Shown here: piece after piece, positions 22,096-35,005 of the stretch
Numbering within the stretch: position 1 is the first letter of the stretch
Layout: every line of letters starts with the position of its first letter
Assembly: GCA_027922465.2 (NCBI GenBank)
Contig: BQMF02000754.1
Span: 62,001 to 126,000 of the forward strand
DNA: 64,000 bases
DNA from: Turritopsis dohrnii
Taxonomy: Eukaryota; Cnidaria; Hydrozoa; Anthoathecata; Oceaniidae
Reading direction: 5' to 3'
Made by a program: the position numbers and the translations under genes
Notes under the pieces: generated by a model
What the model was told of the DNA's origin: nothing
What the model saw: only the letters and a program-made list of their open reading frames with translations
The model's database searches: none

Positions 22096-23809
22096 TTAAC
22101 TTTTCAAATCACCGGTTTCAGTTCCGTCAACATTTTTATTTTCTTCTGCTGAAGAGGGGAGAAGAGGAATAATTACGTCTTCGCAAACATCGCCAACATT
22201 CCTTGACGCTTTCAAATGAGGACAGGATGTACTGTTATCGGATTTCAAATGAGGATAGGATGTACTGTTATCGGATTTCAAATGAGGACAGGATGTACTG
22301 TTATCGGATTTCAAATGAGGACAGGAGGTACTGTTATCGGATTTCTTTGAACTGACAGTTGATCGACTATCGAAGACGTTTTGTGTCAGAACACATTCTC
22401 TGGCATCCTCCTCATTATAATCTTCCTTCGAACCGATTTGAAATGTGTTCGACTCAATTTGAGTAGAATTTAGATCTGATGAATTATTCTTTTTAACAAT
22501 TGTCTCATTATCAGCTTTATTCTCTTCCATGGTATTATAAATCTCCTCGTCTTCTCGTTGGTATTGCTCCTTCAGTTCTTCAATAGCACTGGCTGTCGCT
22601 GCAAACACACAGAAGAACATTCAAAAACCCATCACCTTTTGTATAGCGCTACCTACCTTAAAGCAACATTAAAATAAACTTTATGGCAAGAGACGTAGAA
22701 ATACACACCATTAAATGCATGTGGATATTTTTCTTTCAGCAATCCCTTCAAAGTTCTAAAATACAAACAGGAATAGAATTGGTTTTCCCTTAAGTCTTTC
22801 AACAAAAAAAATCTCGGTTTTGGACTTGGACAACCTTCTTGACTTGATACCCTAACGCCCCTCTTCAAAAAGCTAAGCATCATACTCTCAGTGAGTGTAT
22901 TTCAGGCTCCTGATTGACTAGGAACAAAGTGGATAATCCAGACCTTATCCTCTTGTAAGTAGTTTCCAGGTCTTTTTTCAAAGTGTTCAAAGTCTTCGAG
23001 TGTGCTGTGTAACTTTCCAATAATGTTTTATGAGTGACGTGGGAAAGCGCTAAAAACTGACGTAACATTTCGTTGGTTTCTTCGTAACGGTGAAGCCTAA
23101 ATGACAATTTTTTTATGATATCGTCAAACATGAAAAGGTCCAAATTATTTTTAGCTCAAGTTGTTAGTTTTGGCTCAAGTATTCTTCACATTAGTATTAT
23201 GCCACCTTAGTTACCATTCACCACACTTTGAAGGGATGAGGCAACGGGGCATTTTCCAAACAAGGGTGTCTACCAAATTCTCAAGATTTTCAAGGCTTTC
23301 CCATCTTCCCAAGATTTCTTGCTAAAATTGTCGTCCTAGACACAAGGAAAGTACCAGGGCGCATCCGAGACAAAGGTAAACGGGGGAGGAGCTTGTAGTG
23401 GGCGGTTGAAGCAGTACCTCCCACTAGTATATAGTATATCCAATGGCGTTATACAGAACTCAATCACAGGAACGTTACCGAAAGCAGTTCTATGAGAACT
23501 GGCAATATTCTAGCACATAAGGTTAAAGTAACAAGATGCCATTATTGCTAGTATACGCTCCAAATCTTGTTATTTCTCTCTGTATTAAATGAGGAAAATA
23601 TTACGTAATGCCTCGTTCTTCCAAACAAAAATAAGAAACTTTCAACCATAAAGATAATACGACCACACTTTGTTACTTTATCACACTTCTACATAAATCT
23701 GACGAACAAGAGGAACTTACGTGGTTCTCTGGGTAGCCAGCAATGCAGCACTGTCTTTACAATGTGTCAATTCTTCCAACAATTTACAAAATGTTCTTTT
23801 ACTTTCCAT
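22096..23809 (-). CDS. KXD1: KxDL motif-containing protein 1
   Basis: Four exons on the minus strand: 23,809-23,721, 23,096-22,944, 22,755-22,709 and 22,598-22,096. All are joined at GT..AG sites in phase, giving 263 residues. The core HRYEETNEML...TLNTLKKDLETTYKRIRTLKGLLKEKYPHAFN follows the KXD1 family closely (FEKTNEML...RDLDSIFRRIR-LKGKL in human). KXD1 is a coiled-coil subunit of BORC/BLOC-like complexes that couple lysosomes to Arl8 and kinesin. Human KXD1 is 176 residues. The extra length here is an acidic, Asn/Ser-rich tail with four 11-residue repeats. The gene is convergent with OAS-like copy 2 and lies ~700 bp downstream of SCYL3 on the same strand. Confidence 0.94.
22211..22342 (-). 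repeat. 33-bp coding repeat in KXD1 (4 copies)
   Basis: 'ttcaaatgag' recurs at 22,211, 22,244, 22,277 and 22,310. On the minus strand each unit encodes KSDNSTSCPHL (one copy has Tyr for Cys). The duplicated fragment at 18,534-18,696 has a single unit, so the array has expanded or contracted since the duplication. Confidence 0.95.
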
Positions 23810-24516
23810 CTTATTGGAGAATGGGTAAGAAGTGGTTAGCAGTAATCAACAACAAAAAAAAAAATAGATTGAAACTATAGAAGATTTTAAAGACACGCAT
23901 GCGCTGGAGAGATATGTCTCGTTCCATGAAATAGATTTTAACTGGATATTACATTTCACTTTACTACAACGCAAATCATTCAAAACTTCACAATTTTCCT
24001 TTTTAAATATGACAAGACAAAGCCATGACAAGATCAAACACATCTTCGCTTTTTTAACAAGCATTACTAGGCTCACTTTCGGTTGAATGTGAAGAAAAAT
24101 GAGTAAGCTAATGACATATTTGAAATAACTGTCCAAATATTATAAAACCTTCTAATTAGAAATTCGGATCCCGTTCCAAGTTTAACAGGATTTCAAACAA
24201 ACAACTGGAACAGCTAACTTTAAAACAATGACAAAAATTTAAACAATCTTTGTTCCGGCTGTACTGTTATTGTTTCTTTATCCCACCTCGGCAAACGTCC
24301 ATATAAACCAGTCCCCCTCAACAGGATAAAATATATCCAATTTTTCCGTGTCCATTTTATGTTCGCTGTATCTTCAGTTCACTGCAGATCATCCATAACA
24401 AGAACTTCTGTCCTTCGGTCGAAGATCTTTCACAGTATTATTAAGTTAGTCAAAACATTAAATCTATTTAAAAAATAAAATTGGTATATACAAGAAAAAA
24501 AGAACGAAAAAACATT
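23143..24516. other. KXD1 intron 1/upstream DNA and gap to SCYL3
   Basis: 23,143-23,720 is KXD1 intron 1. 23,810-24,516 is the space between KXD1 and SCYL3, which presumably holds the KXD1 promoter and the SCYL3 3' UTR. A minus-strand AATAAA-like signal is not clear. I see no other gene. Confidence 0.5.
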
Positions 24517-27500
24517 TTAAAAATCATCATCGCCCCAACCATCGTCTTCATCCCATCCAGACGGCTCCTAAGGCACAAGTGAAAAAACTGCTCAGTCAGC
24601 AAATTCACCACAAGTAAAAAGTGCTTGAAGACAACCCATTCTGTTTTGTGCAACCTTCAAGAACTGATTCACATCTAACTTTTTACAAGCTTTTATGTGC
24701 ACATCGTCACAAACTTTCATAAAATAATCAACAACCAAACAAACTACCTGTGTGCTAACATTCATAGCACTAAACTTGGAGCTGACGTCATTGCGAATAT
24801 TCTCTATGACAACAGTTTTACACGACTCCTTGTTGATGGTCGGTATCATGTCGGCAAAATAGTCCGGTTCAGATACTTTGTTAGTATCGATTTTAATGTC
24901 AAACTCGCTAAAGTCTTTCGAGGTGTTTCGTACATTTTTCTTCGGATTCTCCTCCCTTTTTAACTTTTCAGGTGGTTTTATTTTTGGGGAGTTCGTTAAA
25001 TTCAAAGCTTTTGATTGGCTTACTTTCAACTGTGTTTTTTCTGGTGTACTCGATTGTATGTCTCGGTTACTATTCACAACGTTATTTTCTGAAGTTTTTG
25101 TATCCTCCCGGTTCCAATCCGTCTCAAAGTTCTCATCACGTGACGCGTTCCTTTCGTTCCAGTCCCATTCATCGTCGTTATGCTCAGCAACAAAAGATGA
25201 TAAAACATGCTCAATGCTCTCTTTCGCCTACAAGAGAATAAAAATAGCGTTTTTCATCACAACGTACCTGTAAAAAGGTAACAAGCGATGGATGGAAAAA
25301 TCATCACCTCTGATTCACTGCCGTTAGAAAAAGCTTCGAAACCTTCCCAATCTGGCTCTGAGAAATTTCCATTCACCTGTTCCTCTTCCACGTTTTCTAC
25401 TATAAAAGGTAGGATTAGATTTACTTCAATCCAAATGACGAATAGAATCAAACTATTAAAATCGAGGCCACATAAATATGCTTTATTGTCTTGTTTAGTC
25501 AAAAAAATCTCTTGTTAGTTTAGCGTTATCAAGCTCAAATCCAAATGTAAATGGTGCAGGAGTTACATAACAGAGAATACAATAAAACTTGATTTTTTTT
25601 CTATAAGGCGCTGAAAAAGGAAAATGACATTTTTATAGATGCGCCAAACTGATAATACTTCTTTTGGCCTAACAAAGGAAAAAAGTTAAAGAAATAAAAT
25701 TAGTGACCCCTAAATAGGGTCAATGTTGTAAATATATTGGGGTTGCTGAAAAACACAGAATTGTCGTCCAGACGTTCTAAAACACCTGCCTGTTGTCAAC
25801 ACGCCTTGACTTTGATTTGTTGGGTCTTGTGAATCCACATTTTCATCTAAAGCGAAATGATAGTGACAAAGAATAGGTAAAGTAAAATTAATGTTTCTTG
25901 TTAAAAATACATTTAATTTAGTCATCCCTATTTTAATTATAAGGAATGCCTAAATCATTAAAAACAGACTAGCCCCAATAGCATGTTCTGCTGATTTAAA
26001 TACAGCTTGAAGGTCACATAAACATCATTGTCACAAGGACACTGTGACACTAATATCAACGATGAAATAAAAACGTTTAGAGTCTTCAATCTACTTTTTG
26101 TACCTCATTGAAAAGTGAAATGTTTCAAAATGTAGCATGATACAGAACAAAATGTATTCAAACACGATAACACATACTAATACAATTTGCAGAAAAAAAT
26201 GATATACAATATATAGGGTATGTGCTTGACTTGTTATCATTTCCAAATGTTACCTGATGACTGTGTCTGTAATCGTTGAAACTTCAGAGAATCCCTTTCC
26301 TGTTTGCGTTGTTCTCGCTTCTGTCTTTGTTCTTCTCTTTTTCTTCGCTGTTCTTCCCTGTGCTTTTCACGGTCCAGCCTTTTCTGTCTCTTCTCCTCAG
26401 AAATTTCTTCTGTTCTGGAAGGTATGTAGTTTTGAGAGGAGACAGGCTTGCACTGCATTATGTCGGAAACAGTTTTTGATGTGTCTATGGCTAATATGGA
26501 ACTACATGAGTCATATATGATAAATCACAAAATGAGCCAATAAAATTGAAGAAATGAGATCTTACCTGTGAATGGCTTCTGAGATATTCGGGTAAACTAC
26601 AAAAATACAAACAAAAACTTTACTTTGAAACTAATGAAACTGAGACGAAAAATTGTTCAATTTTACGCACGTCAGGTTTCCTATCAAAGAAGCAAGTCAT
26701 CCTTTCGCCACCAACAACAGCCGCACTTCCAAGTATGGGCACAAGAACAGCCAAAGCATGAAACGTTGCTGCCACTAGGGAATCATTGTTGTCTTTTAAA
26801 CCAGACAATAACTGAAATAAGACAAAAGTAAAAGTTGTAATAGTTGTCGAACACAAAACATAAAAACAATCCATCTATTTAAGATCTTTTATTGTGGCAA
26901 ATCTTAGATGTAAATACTGACATACCTCTGGTAGGACATCATCTTTTAAAGTGTCAGTTGGAAGAGAATCAACATAGTAAGGGAAATATTTCATTATCAT
27001 CATTCGAACAACAATATCTCGAGATTGGTACAATGATAGGATGAGAGGTAATGAATGCTTTCTAAGGAAAAATTTTGCAATGCTATTTGTGTTTATTTCA
27101 GACATGAATGGTTGAAACAAAATTTATGAGAAAACTTTTCTCCAATTTTTTCTCATTAGTGTATATCCTTACTTGAACTGTTCCTCATCTACAATAGGTC
27201 GAACATTGTTAACTTCACAATAGTCTACAACAACAAAAAACAGAAATATAATACTATTCCTTAAAACATTTCGCACACTGAATAGCTTTCTGGCACAACA
27301 GACGACAAAAAATGAAAGCTCACGATTTCCTGAAGCAAACAAATATTTCAAGAAGCTGATGTCAGCAACAGAATCTGTAACCACCAACGGTGAAAACAGA
27401 TCTGGAAGGAATCTTTTACAAATGACCAACGATGGTAAGGTATGTAGGTTATCATGTAAAGTCCTTAAAAAAACAGGACATCATCAATCAAATGCCCTCA

Positions 27501-30040
27501 CTAAAATCCTGAGGTACAAAACGATCAATATTAACCTGAAAAACTCAGCTTTCTCATTGATATCTTTCAAAGGAAGATTCTGTATTCCATCACGAATGTG
27601 CAAGAATGGAAAACTAAACAAAACATGAAATCAAAATGCCTTAAATGAAACAACAAAACATGATTTTTTGGACAATATTTTCAAAACGTTATTATTAGAT
27701 ATTTCTTTGTGTGTAATTGGAAGTCTCCATAAACCAAACCATTTATGTGCTCCTCCATTTGTAATTTAATGCTTATTTTTATTGACTTTAATACTTATGT
27801 TACATAATCGCAGAGAAATACATAATTTGTATTTCCACTAACAGAATAGTACAACTAAGACCATGCTGATGTCCGTAATAAATCAGTTATTTCTCCCTTT
27901 AACAGTCATTCCAGAACTCTCCCCATGCTAGCGTTCAGTAACGAAACATATTATAACAACCTATGACAATATCAACATGTCTTGTTAAACAGGTTTCAAA
28001 GATTATCAAAAATAATCATAGACATTCACCTGAAGAATGGATCTTTCAGTAAAGATTTTAAACTATCAAAAGTCTATGAATGAAAAACAAAATTTACAGA
28101 AACACTAAAAAGAAAAATACAAATTAAACTCCTTGCAATTCACAAACATCAGCATACTAACTTCTTTGTTTTCTTCAGTTAGTTGTTCTAACCTTTTCAT
28201 AAAATTCACAGTCAATGGTGCTGCAAAGAAAATCATAGATGGTAAACTGATTACATGATAAGAAGAAAATGTTAGCAGGTGATAAATTCTCATGAGACAT
28301 TTTTTGATAACTTGCTCCAAGTATACACTTATCTAGCTATTTCCTATGTTTTACACCATAAGAAAAAAAGCTTGTAAACATCCTAAACATACACATTAAG
28401 CTTGAAAAAACAGAATTGTTTTTTTAGTTGTAAACTTTCACATTAAAGCCTGAAGTTAAGAATAAAATACACAAAGTTCTCCAACAGTCCTTGATTTTAA
28501 TTCCATAAAATTCAAGTTTTTGGTACTTGTATTTGCAAAAATATCTGCTCCCAAAAGTTTCTTCCCTTCAAATAATCACAAAACAAATAAAAATATCTTA
28601 CAATTACAAAAAAACAGCAAAAAAACAACTTACAGTCATCTTTCAGATACTCCAAGACGCTAAGAGTAAACTCCGCAAAGCCACTCAAGTCGTATTCTGA
28701 ACTTTGTTTTGAAAGACGTAAAATCTACAGTTCAACAATTTCAAAATAGGTCAAAATATCTAGGCTGAAAAGAACTTATGAAGAATTGTGAATATATTAA
28801 GAATAATGCTGACTGAAAAACTCTTTTGATATTTCAAGGAAGAAATTCAAAGAAATAGGAGGCACTTTTATAGCAAGCTCAATTTTTGGACTATCAAGTA
28901 TCATCAAATTAACTATGTAAAGTGTTAAGGCTGATGAGTAAAATGCATTTATCTATAAGGTATAAACATTGTTGATTTTTTTGAAGAATACCTAACCTGA
29001 GATTGAGGTTGAATCTCAAAGTAATATCCTTAATGAAATTCCTAATGACGTATAAATACTCCAATATTCCTGAAATCTTGTTTGTAAAGATGTCAGAACA
29101 GATGCTAAACTCAATAAAGAGCGTTCTTAAAAACAAAACATGCAATTACTGCGGCCGTTTACCTTAGTTGAGTTTTCAAAAGCTGAGAGTTTCCAGGCTC
29201 CATTATCAGTGACAAATATTGAAGACACAGTGATTCCATTATGACAAATAAAACTCTAAATAGAATTTACTGAATCATTACAGGATTGTGACAAAAGTTT
29301 GAATATTCAAAAATGATGTTATGCTTAAAAGATATACCTTTTCATGAAGAAATATAAGTGCCTCCAAAATGTCCCGAATGCCAGCGAAGATTTCTGGATT
29401 TTCTTGGTTCTCTATAGCAACATCTAATGGTACAGCATGTTCTGTTACCAATATCACATCTTTGCCTTCTTCGAAAGTACTCAAGTATTTGAGTATGAAT
29501 GGATGCCGTGTTGTTCGGAGTGTCTACAAAAATATACAAAATAATAAAATTGGAATACAATAACATATGAAAGAAGCAGATAGTTCTACTTAAGATTTCT
29601 TCCTTTTGTGTCATCTGTAAGGCAAAAACACTAGGTACAAGGTTGTACACGTCATGATAGGTTATGGGTTTGATGGGTTAAACCTGTGACCCCCTATACA
29701 ACAGTGATTTTTTAGAGCAAAATAAATTTTAAAAAAACAAAAAAACATAGAGGGCAGTGTCCGATCAACGGACACTCTTTCAGCCTAGATTAGACCCTGG
29801 TATCTCAAGTTAATAAGTAATTGAAATTGAACAATAAGGTAACTTCAGATGAAAACTTACTTCTATATGCTTCTCAGCTGCTTGATCAATTTTACCTTTG
29901 TTCTTAGGATAACTGAATGTGGTATATCTCTCACCATTTTTGGATGCTGGTGCAATAGAAACCGTTAGTGCTGATTCCGAGTTTGAGATATAGGGTTGTC
30001 CAATTTGATAATCCTTCATGGAATGCAAGTCATTTCCCAT
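24517..30040 (-). CDS. SCYL3: SCY1-like pseudokinase 3
   Basis: Minus-strand exons: 30,040-29,861; 29,523-29,338; 29,255-29,163; 28,724-28,634; 28,220-28,162; 28,073-28,030; 27,613-27,535; 27,463-27,324; 27,224-27,173; 27,061-26,926; 26,811-26,671; 26,596-26,566; 26,409-26,254; 25,846-25,790; 25,399-25,308; 25,227-24,748; 24,567-24,517. The N-terminal pseudokinase lobe ([35 protein letters not shown]) is followed by HEAT repeats ('[18 protein letters not shown]', VVGGER), a basic coiled coil and a WD-rich acidic tail [16 protein letters not shown]. This order matches SCYL3/PACE-1, a Golgi and lamellipodium protein that binds ezrin. About 690 codons are assigned. The exon for the 'PPEE'-type segment between 29,163 and 28,724 was not found. 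The 27,535/27,463 junction is off by one base. The intron after 25,790 appears to be GC-AG. Confidence 0.94.
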
Positions 30041-30253
30041 TTCCTACCTAAATTTTCAAAAATCATTAAAAAAATCTTAAAACGGCTTATAAAAAAACTA
30101 AAAGTATTGATTTTAAATTTAAGCAACATAGATTCAAAACAATTAAAAGGTATTAATAACTTTTTGCTTATTTATGGAGGGTACCTTACAAATATTGTGG
30201 GACTGAAATCTATCTGATAAAAAAGTAAACTTATTATTATAAGTGAAATCATG

Positions 30254-30792
30254 TTTTTTGTTTTTTTTTAATTAGTCGCTCAATACAAGGTTTAAAACCA
30301 CTAATGTGTATTGAGGTACAAGGAGGAAAGGTGACGATGGACATTACATTTAAAGTGTTGAAGATTATAATGAGAAGGAAAAACAGACTGGGGTAAAGAA
30401 TTCCAGAGAGTGGAGAAGCGAGGAACGAAACTTTGTTGGTAAAAATTTTTTGATGATTTTGGGATGCTGACAGTGTGATCATGGCAATTAGATGAATATC
30501 TTGTGTTTCGCTTGAAAGTTTTTAATGCAGGGATGAGAGAAGAGAGCTCAGCTGAACATTTTCCGTAAAAGTATTTATAAAAGAGGCAAAGAGATGCCAC
30601 AGATCTGCGATGGGAGAGTGTGTCAAGTTTACTTGCAAGTTCATTACCATTATGGTGAATAGGAGCAGTAAATTTAGCTCTAGTTACAAATGACATAATC
30701 CCTAAAGTGTAACCAAAAGGATTGGTTGAAACAAGTCCTTCCTTTACATACCTGCACATTATACAATCAAAAATCACATCACTTTTTTTCAT
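30254..30792 (-). mobile_element. LINE 3' fragment (C-terminal reverse transcriptase part)
   Basis: The minus-strand ORF 30,792-30,301 (163 codons) has the usual end of non-LTR retrotransposon ORF2: 'LDTLSHRRSVASLCLFYK', then TRYS, then 'FVPRFSTLWNSLP' and a final FK..V..HL. It ends with an A-rich tail at about 30,270-30,254 on that strand. The 5' part, including the catalytic reverse transcriptase core, is absent, as in a normal 5'-truncated insertion. It lies only ~210 bp upstream of the SCYL3 start codon. Confidence 0.88.
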
Positions 30793-31499
30793 TATGAATA
30801 CGCTCTCCTTCGGAGGTTATTGAATACGTTTTAATTCATTTCTTTATACTTTTTATACACATTTTGAGGATGTTTTAATTTTTTTTCTTCATTTACTTTT
30901 TCTGTACACTTCTTGAGAATGTTACGTTTTGATTTATTTTCTTTATGTACTTTTCTTTATGTAATTTTTTTTGAAACCTTCGAATATTAAATACGCACAA
31001 AAATAAACTGAATCTTATTGCGATTTACTTTATATCAGATACAATGTATTACTGTAGTTCATCTGTAAGGGGAAACTGTGTTTCTCGGTGGTCGAAGCTC
31101 TCCCGTGTTCTGGCTATTTTTTTAGCTTGCATGGGTGTGCACTCCCTCATAGTTGAAACTGACCTCTGGATACGGCACTGATAGGTGATGTTCAAGTCAC
31201 AATGATTGGCTTTACGGAGAAATGGTGATGGCAAGGTTTTTTTGTCATTGCTTGTTGTCATTTTTTCTTGCCCATTTACCCCAGACCTCAGGTTTGGTTT
31301 TGCATGGGCAAGACGTCTAAGACATCTGATCAGTCACATGCACAGAATCATGAGTGTTCCTCACGCTACAATGGTTGTTTCATTCAAAATTGAATATAAA
31401 CTGTGCAGAGCTATCTTAACGTACATGAGTATCTGTTTGTGGAAATACTGTTTAAGCTTCCATTTCCCTGTCATTGTAAAGGGAGTTGGAAACTAAGAC
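30793..31499. repeat. Region with a dispersed repeat related to 47.1 kb
   Basis: 31,095-31,150 ('ctctcccgtgttctggctat ... agcttgcatgggtg') closely matches 47,155-47,205 inside the 2.45-kb inverted-repeat element. No gene is supported. The opposite-strand ORFs here (31,049-31,496) derive from the repeat. Confidence 0.65.
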
Positions 31500-32634
31500 A
31501 CTAACTTCATTAAATAATACAAAAACAGGTCCTGCTGGTACCACTTATGTTTTCATATTCTTTTGTTAGGTGAAGAAACGAATCCATATAATGAAAGAAA
31601 TTTCCAAAATACCCTAGTAATGCTGGTCATTTTCCCTAGCAACAGTACCATTGGTGAATAATCATTTAACATACCTAAGTTATTGAACTATCTTGTGATA
31701 AGCACCAAAACTGAATATGTTGAGCTTGTTAAATCCTATTACCTAAAGTAAAATAAGTATTTTAGATATTCTTCAGAAAATACAGCTGTTGCAAAGTGAA
31801 ATTGCAACTCTTCAAAATTTGAATTCAATAAAAGTTTTTTGTATAAATTTGCAAAAACACAAATTCATTTTTTCTTTAAAAGGATAAATGATATCGCAAT
31901 ACGTTTTTTTCATAAAAAAGAAATACCTTTTTGCAGTTATGATTATCTTTTAGAAATGAAAAAATCACACCATTATTGTATTTATTTCTTAAATATACAC
32001 AATCATCATATTATTCATATCATTTAAAGATAACAAAGCAAATAAAAGTTCTTGCTATTTGAAAGTATGATGTATTCAGCTATCATTATGGACCGTTTCA
32101 GAGTGAATTGTCAAATACTTACTGATTTACAGAGTAAAGTCTAACACCAGGTTGTGATCATTGTGAAAAAGTCAGATTTGATCTGAAAAATGTTGTAGGG
32201 CGATCATAATCATCACTTAGAAAAATTAAGTGATGATTGTGCTGTGATAATTATTTTTTCATAGCTCTCTCTACACGCTCTCACGATAGTGCAATTCCAA
32301 ACATGTGTCTACATTTTTTTGCGATCAAAAGCTGACTTGTCAAGAAAGCACTAATGTTTTCTAAAAAAAACACTTTGCTGATAAAAATATGGCTGCCTTC
32401 AATTTGTAAACAGTATGGACACATGCATTTTTATAGCCCGCAATTATCTGATATCATCTGCAGAAGCAAAAAGGAGGAAAGTATATAAAATTGAGAGAAA
32501 AAGGATTAAAAGGGATTGATGAAAATGAAATTAGTAGCAGAAAGAAGAATCTAGAATGACCAATTGTGGAGCTAAAATCCGTTTAGCTGTTTATTATTGG
32601 TTGCATAGACGAGTTTTGCACAACACTAGCTATA
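31500..32634. other. Intergenic, nothing recognised
   Basis: AT-rich DNA without supported ORFs or RNA genes. It contains a local inverted repeat, 'atcacttag' / 'ctaagtgat'-type text, around 32,205-32,240. Confidence 0.5.
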
Positions 32635-33281
32635 TTAGGCCGATGGAAATTTTATATTAGTTTAGCGTCACCCGCCCGCATCACTTTAAGTGTCCGCGTA
32701 AAAAAGTTCATTATTTTACAAGATTTCATTATTTCAATACAAAATGACAATTTAACAAGAATAATACATCATCCACTTCATTTGCTTGCCTACCCACTAC
32801 CAACCGTCATATCCCGGTTCAAAATGTCCAAGTAGTTGCTCTTCCATGTGCGTCTAATGACTTCCCCAGAGTGTTCCGTATAATAAATGTAGCGAAATTT
32901 CGACATTTGATTACGTAATCGAAGTAGACATTAATTTTTGCAGCGTTTTGGAATAATAGAGTTATGGTTTCGATTTCTATCAGATACTTACTTTGCAAAT
33001 ACCTAATTTGCAAAAATTTCTTGATGAAAATTTCTTCTTTTTCAATGTAGTTGAAGAAAAAGCAAGTCTGAAGTAATTTGAAAGCTCGAGCTAGTATATA
33101 CCGTACTCGGGCGGGCGGGATCTCAGTGATTATAATAATGCAAAATGGCGTATTTGATGTGTTCTCCGGCTATGTATGGCACTAGAACAAAATTAATGAA
33201 TAATGAATAATGAAAACATGCCGCATGACATTTTCAGGAGTTAAGTGACGCTAAACTAATATAAAATTTCCATCGGCCTTA
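32635..33281. mobile_element. Harbinger-like MITE with perfect 34-bp TIRs (A)
   Basis: Perfect 34-bp terminal inverted repeats span 32,638-32,671 and 33,245-33,278, starting GGCCGATGGAAATTTTA. They are flanked by TTA on both sides (32,635-32,637 and 33,279-33,281). The element is 641 bp and non-coding. TTA/TAA duplications and GG-starting TIRs are typical of PIF/Harbinger-type elements (family knowledge; the class assignment is inference). GC-rich subterminal blocks (cccgcccgc / gggcgggcggg) lie inside. Confidence 0.9.
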
Positions 33282-35005
33282 AAGTTAGCAGTAAGAGTGG
33301 AGCAGCCATTCTATGGATTGGTGTTGTGCGGTTAAGTGTAAAAAGCGAAGTTAACTATACATTAATTTGCCATCTTGCAACAAAAGACTTACTAGATTAA
33401 CCACTATACTTAAGATTTTATAATATACATATACACAAAAAACTATACAAATGTTTTTTTTAGTTTCTTGTCTTGATGTTGAAAGCAGACACAAAAATGA
33501 AACATACAAAAATCTTACTTTTCTTACGTTTATTAATATAGCAATCTGGTTATGAAATTGTTTCATCAAATTATAACTTTGAATATAGTTATTTTTTCGA
33601 TAACGTCATATGACATGCACTGCTCTGTTTCGGTACTCCATCTGCCATCATTTGTTTACAATCCATCATTTAGCCCGGACAAGAGTTTCGAGCTAAACAA
33701 ATACGCAACTTAAAAACGAAAGGGTCACTGCCATTCTTAAGATAGCAAGCAGTCACATAGTTTTGTCAAAGATTTTAAATGCGTATCTTTGACTTCTATT
33801 CATTCACAAAACTTCTTAGTTCTTGATTTCACGGTTTTTGAAATCCTTAAAAGGTGAATATTGTTCACTTCCTATAAGTATTGGGTTTCAAGGCTATCTG
33901 ATTTGGAATCGAACTGTGGCAAAATGGTATCTGGAGCTATATACACGAAATGTGGATTAGAACTGATGATTCTTTTTGAGTAGTACAGTATCGATTTGGA
34001 TATGTTTTCAGCATGCTTGCGTTTTCACCTCCTTCAGTTGCAGATAATTACATATAAATGCACAACCCTAACTTGGATGACCCCTTTTTTTGTTCAGAAA
34101 AATATATTTTCGCAAATCCTTTAAGTTAAGATAGCTAAATATATTTTCCCGTTATGTTTAACTTGGATGTAGCTAGCTACATCGCTTAAAAATCTTTTTT
34201 TCTTTATTATATGTGATAAACTAGAGGAAACTTCTTTTTCAATATAAAAAAAATCTAACCTAGTCGTTATGAATTCCTATGTCATAAATATAAGTTCTTG
34301 TATATAAAACACAATCAAGATGATGAAGAGGAAGTTTATATATATATAATATACCGTGAGTTGGGGTGAGATTCAACAGCACCATTATCCAAACCACAAC
34401 ATTCAACAAAATAATTCGAAATTTCAAAACAACAACATCGCATATCTGAACCAAGATGTAATCTATACTACACAAAAAACTTTTTAGATTTTAAAAATAG
34501 CCGAATGTAAATTGCCTTTGAGATCTTCAAATCCCAACATGAGTTAAAATACTTTGTACAGCCGCGCACGTTTATTTTTAAAATACTAATTAGGAATTCT
34601 CAAAGACGGTTTTCATGAAGTGATGTCCACCCTCTGCTCTGCCCAGCCACCTTTTTGCTCTTTCAAGCATGTTTACCTTATTATACTATGCGCAGGTTGG
34701 GGTGCGTGGGAAGAAGCTATGTAGTGAAACAAACTGAAGGAGATGATTGATCACTGTGCAAAATTTGTTTCTCAAAGACAGTTTCACTAAGCAATATCAT
34801 CCCCTAAAACACCTTCTCGTCCAACCCAGCGCACCTACAAAGCTTACCGGCAGGTTTTACCGTGCATGTGTCGTCATCGTGAGCTGAGATGTAAAGAACG
34901 CAATGATGGAGAGAATTGATGACTGTGCAATTACTGTGTAAAGGGTTTTGTGCAAATATTTAAAAGTGCACATCATATGTGACGGTTTTTGGGAAAAGGA
35001 TAACA
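33282..35005. other. Intergenic, nothing recognised
   Basis: AT-rich DNA with a short (TA)n tract near 34,338-34,352. No supported gene. Confidence 0.5.

Larger units (their letters stand above)
18835..22360 (+). repeat. Segmental duplication, block 2
   Basis: This is the second tandem block, equivalent to 15,325-18,696. Its right end is inside the real KXD1 exon 4, so block 2 is probably the ancestral arrangement and block 1 the derived copy. Between the blocks (18,697-18,834) I see nothing recognisable. Confidence 0.85.

Noticed and set aside
24697..25273. Plus-strand ORFs across the SCYL3 C-terminal exon
   Set aside because: Antisense shadows. The minus strand carries the family match and proper splice sites.
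28980..29075. Possible missing SCYL3 exon ([14 protein letters not shown] text)
   Set aside because: No acceptor gives the phase 0 needed after exon 3, and the in-phase reading hits a stop. Left unassigned.
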